A model generated the notes under the pieces. It worked only from the letters and a program-made list of their open reading frames with translations, did not search any database and was not told where the DNA came from. DNA of 64,000 nt from Edolisoma coerulescens (Eukaryota; Chordata; Aves; Passeriformes; Campephagidae). Positions 36,285 through 48,479 of the stretch are shown piece by piece (position 1 is the first letter of the stretch; each line of letters opens with the position of its first letter). A program made the translations under genes and the position numbers. Location of the stretch: contig VWZW01007169.1 in NCBI GenBank assembly GCA_013397115.1, positions 1,887,451 through 1,951,450 of the forward strand. The letters are read 5' to 3'.

Positions 36285-36660
36285 ATGATCAGTTCTGTTC
36301 AGCCACAAAATATGACTGGCCCTTTTCCTCAGCTCCCAATCAATGCCTTCTCCTTTTAACTTGCTCTGCTTTCTACCTTTCACTTATTTATTTCGGCAGC
36401 TTTATTCCCAGGTCATTCCCAAGCTCTATTCAAATGAGTTTGCACCTCTGCTGTTCAGGATGTCTCCAAAGTCAGAAGCTCTTTTCTTTGGGTAAAATGC
36501 AGTCCTTCTGTCTTTGCAGACCTTCTCCCATGCCAGAAGCTCTCCTCCCTCTCAGACACTTGTCCTGGTCCAGCCTGCTCCCATCTCCATGAGACTCTTT
36601 CTGTTCTTGCCTAGCCCCAGCCCTTGGTGGGGTCTGTCAGCCCTGAATCTGCTTCCAGCC
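36285..36660. other. Pyrimidine-leaning unassigned stretch
   Basis: This stretch is dominated by C and T on the plus strand, with ctctcc, ttctcc and cttctg words; the phrase agaagctct recurs at about 36475 and 36536. It may be a decayed antisense repeat, but I cannot match it to a family. Its frames, which stay open for lack of A/G-rich stops, look meaningless. Confidence 0.35.
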
Positions 36661-36989
36661 TGCTGGGCAGGTGGACTGGAGATGCAGGTCCCAGGGGATG
36701 CAGCTGCAGGGCCATGACCAGCTCTGCCCACCCTGCAGGGAAGAGACCAGAGAAACTCCTGGTATGTATCTAATTTTAAACTTGTATGCTTTTGAGTTAC
36801 AGGCACAAAACCATACCAGCTCCTACCCTTACGGTATAATTTCCCCCTGCTAGTTTTCCTTTTCTTGTATGGTGCCAGTTCTGTATTGTTATTCATTTTA
36901 TGTATCCTTTATCATATTTGTCAGTAAGTCTCCAGCAGACACAAAGCAGCAGGCTCTGTTTGCAGCAGTACAGCTACCAGAGCTTGGCA

Positions 36990-38410
36990 AAATAGCAGTG
37001 CAAAATCATTTGCATTAGAGCTAATAAAGACAGCTGGAATGGGCCCCAAAATATGTTCAATAAACCAATAGAGTGACTGCTGTTTATACTCCTACTTTAG
37101 TAAAACTAACTGGTTTTCATTCAATGTTTATAGTACTGTAATTGTGTAGTGTAGTATTTTCCTGCAATTTAAAACTAATATAATGGTCAATGCCTGCCTT
37201 TAAATGCCAACAGTTTGCTAACAATTTCCGGTCTCATGCCTTGTGCATTTTATTTCTTCCATATGAGGGGAGGGTGAATGTCTCGCCATGTACTTTGCTG
37301 TAACTCCTGGAAAATGCTGTTTCTTTTATTGTGGCCATTATAACTATCACTTTGGGGAATAAAAGCACTTTGAGGTTTTTTTAACCCCCATTTCTGTGTT
37401 CAAAATTTTCCAGAAATCTTATGGAGGAGTAGAGAGATCATAATTTAGGAAAAGAAATACATTAATTAATCAATTAATAGAATTCTTTGAAATTCTACAT
37501 GCTAACATACTGCTGTAGCTTCCCTCTGCATTCCCCCTAGCAAGTTTAACTTATCCACCCCATGGAAATGATTTATTTAAAATAGAAGTGTCAGACCTTG
37601 AGACAGTATTATCCTACCAAATCTAAATGTCTTGGAAATACATGCTTATTCTGAAACATGCTCATATTGGCTTCCATAAAAGAATATGCCTATTTTTTTG
37701 GCTTGCTTGATGCATCCCAGCAATTTTTTATAAAGAGGATAACTGATAGACATTCTTAATAATAATGACAAATAAATAACATCCCTTTCTTGAGAATGCA
37801 AGGATGCTGTACAGGATTATATAGGAAAAAGTAACAGGCAGAATTTTCCTTTCTCCTCTGTCATACACGAAACAATAAATCAGTCTACACTAAGTTCATT
37901 TAGCCATATTTTACATCTTCTAGAACTGGAATTGTGGAGCCTACAAAACAATTTATATTTTATCTGTACCATCTAATTAATTAAATGGCCCCAGAGTACC
38001 AGACTCACAAATCTCGTTAATAGCTGAATACTGAAATAAAGACTGTTCACCCCTACTAGAATAATATTTGCATATCTCCACCTGCGATGGGTAATAAGTA
38101 CCTGCCACAAATCAGAATTATGAATTTTGCACGCCTAACAAAACCGCAGGGGAAATTATACCTCAGACATTCCATAATAATTGCAGCTAAGCTGTTTAGT
38201 GCCATCCACTTATTCTGCCTGAAGTGTTTAAAGCAGCAACAGTTGTAAATGAATTCAGGCACACATTCAAGAGAAAATGTTTTAAAAAGTTTTTCTGTCT
38301 TGCCGTATGTAATTATCTTTATAGAAATGTTCATCTACAAGTTATAACATGCTCACATTTAAAATTGCAAATTAAAAAGTAAGCTCCTCCAATTAAACTA
38401 TATTTTATAA
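36990..38410. other. AT-rich stretch with homeodomain/POU words
   Basis: There is no coding potential. The octamer ATTTGCAT occurs at 37008-37015 and 38066-38073. A dense homeodomain-type cluster, attaattaatcaattaat, lies at 37461-37478, and a taattaatta core near 37975-37984. The text from 38060 to 38340 is varied, non-repetitive and stop-filled. Vertebrate developmental enhancers often look like this, but AT-rich DNA yields such words readily by chance. Confidence 0.25.
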
Positions 38411-38419
38411 GAGCATCCT

Positions 38420-41400
38420 TGTAAGTTTACTATAATGATACAGGAAACAGTTTGGGCCATGTTTATCCCATTGATCTCCCAGAATTGGTGATCTGTTCTA
38501 TAAACAACTGCAGCAAGGGGCCTGATTTTTCAGTGCTTCTTTCCCCAATAACAAGTGATTCCTGGGGGACAGTTCACTGTTAAGGCTTGGACAGAAATAC
38601 ACTGCAATGTAGATAGTCTTTCATAGGCTGGGGAATTGGGACATTAAAGTAGGCAGTACGAGCTTCCTCTGGTTTGTTTATTTTTGTGACAGGAAGGGAA
38701 ACTTCATTTGGAGTAGAGCTGGAGGAATGGTGAGATGCTGGTGGTCTCATCTTCTGGTTGGGAGTGTAAAGGAATGATAATACCTGAGTTTACACTTTAT
38801 ATAATGATAGGACTTCGAGAGTGCCCAAGAGCTCTTTACAAGCACAGGTCCTGCTCAGTCAACCACATTAGGACAACAGTAGGAACTGGACCACGCTTTG
38901 CTTCAGGAACACAGGTTGGTCTGTGAGTGTGGTATGAACCCACCCACTGTGTGTATCTGCTGCTTGTGCACTGTGTGACAGTTCCCACTTTACCAAGAGA
39001 TGCTAAGAGCAGTGTTTTGCAGCCAGAGCAGCACATGGTGCAGGTTCTACCTCTGTCTCCAGATGGAGACACGGGACAGCACCTGTCCCTGTGGGATCCC
39101 TGCTCCCAGCCTGCCACTCTGCAGGAGCTGGGGGGGACAGATCTTTGCTACCACAAACATGAGCCATTAGGCAGCAAACTGGTGGTGACAGCCCTGCTGC
39201 CTCTCGTGATGCGTATGCATGAATTGTTATATTACAGACTTTAGAGAAGGCAACAGACCAACAAAAATAACTCCTTCACTCTGGGTTTCACTGAACACTT
39301 GGTGTTTTATGAAGAGCTAGACTTCCCCTTTCTGCAGCAGAGATGAACAGAGGCAAAACTGCAATCTGAACTGTATTTGTGATCACTGAAATCAACTTAT
39401 AATTTTAAAGCTAGTCTTTTGATTTTGGAGTATTTTCTCTTAGTAATGACCAGCACAGGCAAGCCTGGGTATGCACATTTAGGCTGCAGGTGAGAGTACC
39501 CTAGAAGGAAGGGAGACGCAGGGGAACCCCATTTCTATCAGATGAGAAGGGCAGGGACAGCCCAGAAGAAGGCACTTGATGGGAGGTGCAGATCAGGGTG
39601 TCTGTGAGGAAACCATATCCTGGAAGGGGGCTGGCAGTTTGGGTAAGCATTCAAATGCATACGTGTGTAGACAAGCAAATTCACCTCGGGGTTCGGTTTA
39701 TGTACACCCGTCACTGTGGCCTTACAACACCCAGCTATAACCTCACTGTAGTGGTTGCTGTCCCCTAGAAGAGGAGCAGGAGAAGCCAGGAGAGGATTGC
39801 TGCAGTGGTGCCCTCTGCCAAGCCCTGCCAGTGACACGCCGCCCCCAGGGAAGGAGGCCCTGGAGTACTGCAGCTCCTGGGCCTATAAACGTCCACATCT
39901 GTATGCTGCAAGGGGAGCAGTCATTTTGTCAGTGTTTTAGTAAAGGATTAAAAAATAATTAGGATTTCTATATGTTCAAAAGGCAGGGGCATAGAGCAGC
40001 AAGTCACAAGAAGATGATTAAGTCAGGTTGATTGGCTCTGCCTGGAATGACACCAGTGAGTGTGAGGGTTTAGGAAAATAGCTGATAGCCTATTACCATG
40101 ATGAAGTGCAGCTTAACACTTCTTTTTATATTTTAGAAGACCAACAGATGAGGTCCCTGTGGATTTTTTTTTTCCGATTACATAAAATGGCTGTAGAAGC
40201 TGAACTATAATCCCTCACTAACTTAAACATTAGCCCAGGGCAATAAAGATGTTTTCATTGGAGGCAGATTTCATGAAAAGTTGTTCAGTTTTATCTCTGA
40301 GTACTGTACTGTGCTGAAGGCATTTAAGTGTCCTGTTGGGACACTCTGTCCTGGAAAGCAGTTACTCTCGAAAGGACAGCAAGGTCATTGGAAAAGCTGT
40401 ATTTTCTGCCAGAGGATCCTGCCCTTTCCCCTCTGTTCATCCGCCACTCTTTTGTCTTAGCTGTGTACAGAGGTCAAGCCACACTGTCAGACTGCAATCC
40501 CTGCTGGCACTCTGGTGGGTGCAGATCCAGCACCAGACAAACACGGCTGAAAGGGAGGCCCTGGTCCTCTGGCCTGCTTCCTCAAGCTTTGCCAAGTCCT
40601 CCTTCCTCTCTTCCTGCCAGCAGTAAAGGATTCTGTGTCTCTGCAGCAAGGCTGGAAGTTTTCTTTTCAGTTCACACCTGTTACCTGGGCTGTTCCCCAA
40701 ACCAGCAGTCTGGTTCCCTGCCATAAGTTGCCACTTTTCCTGTCTTTTCTAGAAGTAGTTAAAACTTGTAACCCAATTCCCATCATCTCAGCTTGATTTT
40801 TCACAGAATTCTTTTCTCTAACCTTGACAAATGCAGCAGGAGTTCAACCACCCCTTCCCCAACAGCTCATGCTGTCCAGGCTGCCTCCTTCTGCACATCC
40901 CTCCTGGCTAATTCCCTTGATTTCACAGATAACATAACCCACTTGTCGTCTTTCACCCATCACTTGGTATCAGACTGCAACTGTCTCTTGGCTCTCACTG
41001 TCATTACAGGATGGTTACAATTTCTATCAAGACCTTCATGCCTTTTCCCCTTGTTTCTGCACTCTCTCTCCCTTCAGCTGGCAGTGGCACCTCAAAATTA
41101 CCCACAAACCTGGCTCCTAGCTGTGATTCAGCGCTGCACATTTGTCTCTGTGGCTTCTGTGTTTGGAGGACTGTTGGCAGTTCAGGGGTCCTCTCTCCGT
41201 CTTCGGTGATCCCTGCTCCCCCACAGGCACTCCATCTTTCTTTTGGATTTTGTTGTCCAGTTCCATTCTTATGGAAGCTCAAATGCATGCAAAAGGTGTG
41301 AGGGTATCCCCTCTCTAGAGCCAAAGACTTTATAATCTTTGCTAGTAGCTAATAGCATCCGAAAATACCAATTTACTGCTATGTAAATGCAGCAGTGTAT

Positions 41401-43180
41401 GGCCTTAGCAGCAGCACTTCTTGGGCTTAGTCCCCTTCCAGTTGTATTCATATCAGCTGGCCTCTGTCTGGAAGGGAGATGAGGAGCTGGCATTAGTGGT
41501 TTCTTTCCATAAACTATTATGCAGAGAATAATCTCTGATTGATGAGGTCGTGCCCCACTACCTTACAGAGAAACACATGTGTCTTTTCTAGGTTTAAACA
41601 TAAGGCCATACTTGGCAATCAGTCAGCAGTTACTCATTGATTGACTGGCAGGGATTTATATTATGCTTATTTTTGGTTTTATTTCGTTCATTTGTCTAAA
41701 TCTACAAAATATTTCTATTTAATCTTTCAATCTATGAAACGTACAGATTTCATCTTATAAGATGCTTCAAGTATGTATAATAAAAAGATGGTTTTCCCTT
41801 TACCTTGCACATTCCATTCATATTGTAATTTTTTTGTTCAAGCTTAAGCAGTCCATGTTCCATTAGAAAAACCCCACACTATTCATATTTCTTTCATCCC
41901 TTATAAGATGGTAAAAGCAGTGTTTCTTTGATGAAATTTGGCAGGTAAGAGGATCTAGTTGAATCATCTCAAACCCCTGGAGTTTTGGGCCTCCAGCTAT
42001 TATAGTAGAGCAGCTATGAGTATTCAAAAATTGGTCCTTTGTTTGCACTGCATTTCCAAGCCATCTGTAGCACACAAAAGCCACAGCTCTCTTTATAGTT
42101 CAGAATGAATATTTAAAAGTTCAGTTTTAGATTTTATTTGTAGCACTTCACATCTTTTTATCCCATCTGTCTTGTGTCTCGGAGCAGTTACATTCAACTG
42201 TGCTAGGCAATGGCAGTACTTGGTCTTAGAACCAGAGGTACGCGCTGGTTCCTTTCCATCTGGTATCACAGAGTGTGCACGTGTGTGATCAGCGTCTGCA
42301 CTGGGCACATATGGGTTTATTTATTCACATGCACTAAATATTTATTTGAGTATTAACAAGCAGCTGCAAATATTAGGTCATCCAGTCTGAAACTTTTCTA
42401 CACGTTTCTGTAGAGTGGCAGAAAAAACAAGTGACTTCACGAGTGCTGCTGGCCCTGGATGGTGTAGCCTGGCACTGTGGTGTGGCTGGCAGCACGCACC
42501 CCAAACTGGGCTGCCCCTACGTCGGGAAGTTGTCCTTGGACCCATGTGCTGAGCCTCCACTTCCACAGTGTGGCTGGGAAGTGACAAGTGCCCTTGGGAA
42601 AAGGGAAGGCACGAGGATACGTCGCAGTGAGAGGGGACTCTTGTCAGCTGGTGGGGAGGAGGCTGTAGGGAAAAGGGTTGGAACTGCTCACTTCAGATGG
42701 TGTTAGCATATGCATTCGTATATATTCATATATATGTTCCATGGAAAATTTAGCAAGAAGCAATAGAGCTTCTCTGAATTACAGGAAAATAACTCGTTGT
42801 AGTAATTTACCCTGTTAGAGTATCATCATCTACTTGTATCAGACTCAGTATTTTCTATCTAAACCTTACCTGCATCTGACAACAATATGCAATTTTTTTC
42901 TCTTCTATGTTTAAATAGATACCTGAATTCACCTCTTTTGAGCCAGAGGAATGAAAAGAGAAGCAACATATCTTTCAGAAAAAATGAGAATCATCTACCT
43001 CCCATTAAGTCATTCTTCAGTTTTGTTAAATTGATCATCCCTTGTTTTTATTTTGTGCCCTGTCCTGGGCATGAATGGGACACCCTGGTGGAATGTTTGT
43101 TAGACCCTTGAGGTGTAAATGAATCATTGCCCTTAATGGAGTTCTTACTTTAGTATTTTTTCCATATAGAAGTATATGAA
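38420..43180. other. Noncoding sequence
   Basis: No gene is supported. Composition is mixed, and 40430-41260 leans to pyrimidines on the plus strand, which explains several 95-138 codon openings there on both strands. The frame 38927-39244 (plus, 105 codons) reads unusually evenly but has no recognisable domain or flanking splice signals. Confidence 0.5.
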
Positions 43181-43189
43181 TTTATACAT

Positions 43190-43245
43190 GTGAATATATG
43201 TGTGTATATATATGTGTGTGTATGCATATGTATGTATGTGTGTCT
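43190..43245. repeat. TG/TA-rich microsatellite
   Basis: This is an impure run of tgtgta, tatata and tatg units, including tatgtatgtatgtgtgtg. It is the longest simple-sequence patch of this type in the window and is likely polymorphic. Confidence 0.85.
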
Positions 43246-43249
43246 CACC

Positions 43250-45435
43250 ATCCCTTTCTAGAAAAAGTCAGTGAAATATGTATGTTAACACATATCACTA
43301 TGAAAAACTTTTCTATCTCAACAAGACCTTAAATATAGCAATCATGTTGCAATTCACCATGAAAAATCTGTCCTAAGCGTTATGTTGTCTTCATATGAAA
43401 TGAAATGAAAGTAAATGAATGAAGACTATGGTATCCTGGACTGAGGTCCTGAGGTTAACTAAAAACCAGAGCTTGTAAAGCCAGCAGTTGAGGTTCTTAA
43501 GAGTATATGATATATTGCCATCTGGTGAGATAAACTTAAAAGGGTAAGAATTATTCAGGTTGTTGTTCTGTTACTGTTTAACAAAATTTAAAAGGATTGT
43601 TTTAGAACAAGCAATTCAGAAATATTTGATAGTAATTTAAAGTAGATTCTTATTTAGATAGATCTTTAAAGAAAGCTGTGTGCAAGTCTGGCAGGCACGT
43701 GTTTATGTGTTTTCATTGTTTCTCACTCAGGTCTTCCATGAGGCCAGATGCTTGCTTTTCCAAAGATGAGCACCTTATGTAATATTTTAACTGAATTTCT
43801 CACTGACCTCTGAAGGTTTATATCAGTTTAAAGAAAAAATGGAGCAATGGAGAAAGTAATGTTTTTTCTGAATTGAATAAATCATAGGGAATAAACTGTT
43901 GCTTCTGGTAGCAGTGCCTCCAACACAGAGGTCTGAACCTCACTGGGAGTCATAGGAGTGCTTCATGGCTGCATTCCCATGAAGATAAGGGGTGTTTTTG
44001 CAGTGGTGGGCCTTTTCCCAGTGAAAGGCAGCCTTACCTTCTGGCTTTGCATTTCCTTACATGTTCCTAAGTACTTTTTCTTAGGCTTTAAAATAATGAA
44101 CTTCTCTTTTCCACAGACCTCTGTCATCTGCTAGTGCTCCCTGGAGAATAGATGCTCAAGAAGTGAACTGTGTTTCTGGTTGCGTATCACGTCCAATTCT
44201 TGAGTCCATGCACTGCCCATGCAACTGTTGTTGTTTCAACCAAACGGCCCTAAGTAAGAATGAAAATCTCACTTCAGATGTTGTTTTGGTTATTTGTTAT
44301 TTGGGGAACTTTTTGTCTGTTATCACTTAATGAGAGACTGAAAAACATAGACAAGTAAAATTATATAATGTGCCCAAAGTACTTTTTGCTGCGAGCAGCT
44401 CAGCTCCCATGGCTGCAGGAGTGTCATGGGGATGAGGAAGTGATGCATGCTTAGAACATCTTGGGGCTGGGAAAGGACTGTGCTAGAGGTAAGGAAGGCA
44501 TGATAAAGGCATTTATTGTACATTGTCTACTGGATGTATCTATTGAACAAGAGCTCTGCCTTACTCTCCTTTTGTAGGGAAGTGGGGAATAAGCTTTTAT
44601 CTTCAGATTGTGAAATCTAAGCTAGAAAGAATTTAGAGGAAAGGCAAAGAAAGAATAGTTTAGCTGTTACTTTACTTTGGGAAATGAGTGGGACAAAAGA
44701 CAGAATTTATGGAGGATAGGAATGAAAGCTCTTCTGGCTGAATGGCCCGAGTTAGTTTGTTAAAGACAGAACTTGAAGAGTGTTGTTTGCTAACATGAGT
44801 TAGCCACTGTTAGCTAGACATCAGGTTTTTGCAAAACTCTTCAAGTGAGGGAAGTAGTCAAAAAAAGGAAAAGTGTCACTACTTTCACTGTAATAAAATC
44901 TCTCAGTAGAAAACATAATGGAGCCTCAGATCGTGTCTTATGAAGGAAACACACTTAAACCCAAATATAACAAAAAAGTCTTTCTCTGGGGAGCTCTGTA
45001 CCCTTTAGTCTCCAGCTGACCTACCTCGCCCCAATGGAAAGGCCTGAGCTCCCCAGTGAGCTGTCAGGGCTCTGGAAGCATCTGGCAGCCTTTGGTCTGA
45101 CTAATACTTAAAAGTCTCTGGGGCTGCCTTTAGTCTCAGGAAATCTTTTTTTTTTTTCATTTATTCTTTTATGAAGCCTTTGTTCATTCCACAGAGTTGT
45201 GTGGCTGATCTATTGTAAATCTTTGTTCTATATGGTGTTTTTAATCCTTTTGCTTTGTGTGTGTAAAAAGCTGCAAATTTTCTGTGCCTTGCCTGTCTTT
45301 ATCCTCAGCAGTGAGGTTCCTTCCACAGCAGTAAGTCAGCAGGGTGGAATGACTGCTCTGCCTGGCTGCTGCCTGCCCATTTGTGCAGGTGTCCAGACCT
45401 GTTCAGCATTTTCTGCTCTAGAGTGCATTTAAATA
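43250..45435. other. Noncoding sequence
   Basis: No gene or repeat family is identified. A short GAAAT/AAATG patch lies near 43395-43422. Frames are at most 77 codons and have no domain. Confidence 0.55.
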
Positions 45436-45439
45436 TCAA

Positions 45440-45660
45440 GGTAGGTCTGGTTCTAATCCAGGATTTCTTAAAATGGGAACCTGGACTTGGGTACCAATGT
45501 GCATTTGGAAATACTGAAGCTTTGACTGGTCTCAAAAAAGCTTCTTCATAGTTTAAATTTTGCAAGAGGTTGTTTTTTAGGCATCTCAAGCATTGATTTA
45601 GGAACCTAGTTTTAGACATCCGGATTTTTGGATCTGGCCCTGATGTGTAGGTACACAATG
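45440..45660. repeat. Possible ancient amniote repeat
   Basis: The plus strand carries the wording 'ttaggcatctcaagcattgatttaggaacctagttttagacatcc' and then 'ggatttttggatctggccc'. This resembles a widespread old sauropsid repeat with recurring 'ttaggcacctaa' and 'aaaatctggccc' phrases, which I associate with degraded DNA-transposon or SINE families in turtles and crocodilians. The match is from memory of the style, not an alignment, and the family name is unknown to me. It could be chance. Confidence 0.3.
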
Positions 45661-45664
45661 GGAC

Positions 45665-48280
45665 TCCAAGCTGTAGTTTGTCTAAGAAAGATGTTGGAAT
45701 GGGGTTTATCTCCTCCAAGCGTACGTGTGCTCCCCTCTCCTGCCTCACACACCAGTAACAGGCAGACAACAGCCGTGTTTTGCACCGAGGTCATGCTGTC
45801 TGATGGCATAATCCAGCTGCTTCAGTGTAAATCAAAAAAGATTTCGAATATGTGCAGGTGTCATGTGCTGACAGAACAAGCAATTAAAAATACAGGAACT
45901 GTAAGATCCTAAAAGAATATCTAACCTGAATTTTTCAATTGATTCCGCCTGTTTTGTCCTGCTCTTCAAAAGGCAGGACCTGTGGCTGCTGTGTGCCTGG
46001 CCTGAGAAAGCCAGCACACGTCTCCAAGGGCTTCCTGAAATGTCGTCGTATAATTTTTCTTTTAACATGAACTAGTGTAGCCTAGAGACCAGTTTCTTTA
46101 GGATAGCTAATTCTGAAATATTCAGCAAAGTTTTTCATTGTCAAATATGTTGCATTTAATGTCATTTAATATCAAGCAGTGTGACCAGTTAGGGTGAGAG
46201 GACAAAGACAGTTGTCTTTAAATTCCGAACCCTATGAGGCAGCTGCTTTTCCTGGCCAGTCATCAGCGCCGTGGTGCTTTGAGGAGGAGGAGGGCTATGG
46301 ACAATGAGGCAGAACATATTTTTGCTGTTCCAGTAGCCTGGGCTTTCTCCCACAGAGGAGGTGGCATCCCTACCCCCAGCTTGAGGAATTGCCCTTGTGG
46401 AAGAGGATGAGCAGGAGCATGGGTCCAGGTGGGCCACAGCTCCAGAGCAGGGTTGTGCTCAAATGCTGTTTTTTCAGCACTTTGTCAGACTGGCACGTGC
46501 TCGCTCTGAGTGTGCAATTGCACTGCCACACTTGGTGTGGTCTGTGCTAAAGGCTGGAAGAGGAAAAGCTGAAATAGAGAGACCAAGGGCAAGGATGAAA
46601 GTCCTCACTCCAGAGTATTGGTGTATTTGTTTTTTTACCCAATGTAATTTGAGAATGGCCAGGTCAGGTCAGAAGTGCCCTTCTGTGCAGCACAGCCAGA
46701 GCAACAACCTGAGTCCTACTCTGTCTGGTGCTGCCAGCCTACTTCTTATCCTTGTCCTCCATTAGGAAGTTCTGTAAGTCATCTCAAAATCAAGAGGACA
46801 AAAAGGTACATTTGAAGTCAGAGCATTAAGGTTCAAAATATCTAGAGGACATTTCAAAATTTTTGGGTTTTATTCAATTTTTCCTTTCATAGTGTGATCA
46901 ACATCTGCTGCCCTGTAGCTGAAATTTAAATGAATATTTATGTAATTTTGCAAAAGAATAAAAGGTAGCCAATAGGAGGTTCATTGGTAGCAATTATGGT
47001 TAATGCTGAAAACAAGAATATGCACCTCAAACCACATGTGTGATTTTCATAGGTCAGTTTATGAAGTTGCAGAGAAGGAGGATATTCAAATATTTACTTG
47101 TTTTTGTACCCCAAAGAGATTTTTCGACCACATGTTCGCTGTACTTCCAGAATTCCATCAGGCTGCACGTATGCACTTCTTAGTCCTTAAAACTAGTAAG
47201 ATGTCATTAAAACATTCATTGACGCAGCCACTGTCTACGTTAGCTAGACCTTCAACATTACTAATTCAGCTCCTCCTGCATTTGCATGCAGCACTTGAAC
47301 TACAAGGCTTTAATGCTGTTCTCTGTTTTGTTCTGCTGTCAGGTATTCAGCTCCGGTGTCTTCTTCACTGAAGAATTTCTATATTACCGCTCTGAATACA
47401 ATCTGTTTTGTATGCTCATGAACTAGCTCTAGGACTCAACCCCCCCCTACTTTATATTCTGCACTGGTTAATTTTTCATTTCTCTGGCACCTTGGTGAAA
47501 AGTAGTCAACACAGTTAACAATATACATTGTGCAACAATAAATATTTTATTGGCTATATAATCTGCACAATTCACAAGTTTGATTTTTTTCTCGGAATTT
47601 GAATAAATCTATAATTTTAAATATTTGGTGAAAACTCATTTTTTATAGTATATTATGCTATAATCACTATAAAATGTAAAATGTATGATCTGGTTTTTAA
47701 TGGCAGCTATAGACATTACTTTCACTTTTTTCCTTAACATTGCTAAACTCTAATAAAGCTATTTTATAGGCAGAGTAGTTTGGAGCAAGAAATACAGAGG
47801 TTTCACCCTGGGAACAGTATATAATTCATATGCTAGTGAATTATAGTGTATTCCTTACACAAGATAGGATTAAGGAGTGTCTTTTTTTAAATGTGTCTAA
47901 ATACTTATATATCTGCTTTATACATGAATTTGTTGTACAGTTGTTTTGTTTTTTGTTTATTCTGTTGAAACAAACAGATTTCTTTATTTATGTCTAGAAT
48001 GTGGTTCCTATCCTTTTCTTAAGCCCATTGTAATTAAGGAAAAAATTCTGTTCTTTTCTACTCCAGCGTTTCCCCTCTATACGTACAGGTTTGTCTTTCT
48101 GTTCATGGTTTCAAATACAGGAATGTGGGGATGAAGATTGTTTGGTTTCTTTATATATTAATAGATTGGGCTTTTATTGTTGCACACACCTAGAAACTGT
48201 ACTTGATCCAGGAGACAAAAAGATAAATTACTCTGTATGCAGGGTATTGAACTCCTATCACTATATTGTGATATATTAAT
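45665..48280. other. Noncoding sequence
   Basis: No gene is supported. The frames 46397-46765 and 47003-47371 (122 codons each) show no domain. Composition falls to strongly AT-rich from 47450 to 48000. A short C7 run is at about 47442. Confidence 0.55.
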
Positions 48281-48284
48281 TCTT

Positions 48285-48475
48285 TCTTAATGCATTCATC
48301 CTCACTGTGTGCCTATGAGATAGGGAGTCTAAGTCATAGTTATCTCAAAGATGGGGGATTAAGCCACAAAACCCCCCTAAGCAACTTGACTAAGGCTGCA
48401 CAGTGTGTTTGTAGCAAAATAGAGAGTGATCACAGCTCTGAGTGGCGGTGTTAAGTATGGGATCACTCCCCCTCT
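48285..48475 (-). mobile_element. MIR-like SINE remnant, antisense
   Basis: The plus strand follows the antisense MIR text: 'cctatgagatagg' then 'agatgggggattaagccac', then 'taagcaacttgactaaggctgcacagtgtgtttgtagc'. These correspond to the MIR words for 'cctatgaggtaggta', 'agatggggaaactgaggcac' and 'taagtaacttgcccaaggtcacacagc'. After them comes a cag/agag block like 'ggcagagc'. The order and spacing are right for MIR or a relative sharing its L2-type tail, heavily diverged. The tRNA-derived head is not clearly preserved. Confidence 0.6.
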
Positions 48476-48479
48476 GTTC

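Noticed and set aside
38780..38850. Phrase resembling an old repeat (actttatataatgatagg ... agagctctttacaa)
   Set aside because: The resemblance to 'tttatatagcgc ... gcgctttacaa' repeats is too short and diverged to support a call.
38927..39244. 105-codon plus-strand frame with an even-looking sequence
   Set aside because: No family is recognised, there are no convincing flanking splice sites, and the opposite strand is also open over the same stretch.
40328..41301. Cluster of 95-138 codon frames on both strands
   Set aside because: The region is pyrimidine-leaning, which depletes stop codons. The translations are Ser/Leu/Pro/Cys-rich without domains.
45305..45769. 154-codon open frame on the minus strand, the longest in the window
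   Set aside because: No domain or even codon bias is seen, and it overlaps a probable ancient repeat. This length is expected by chance somewhere in 64 kb over six frames.
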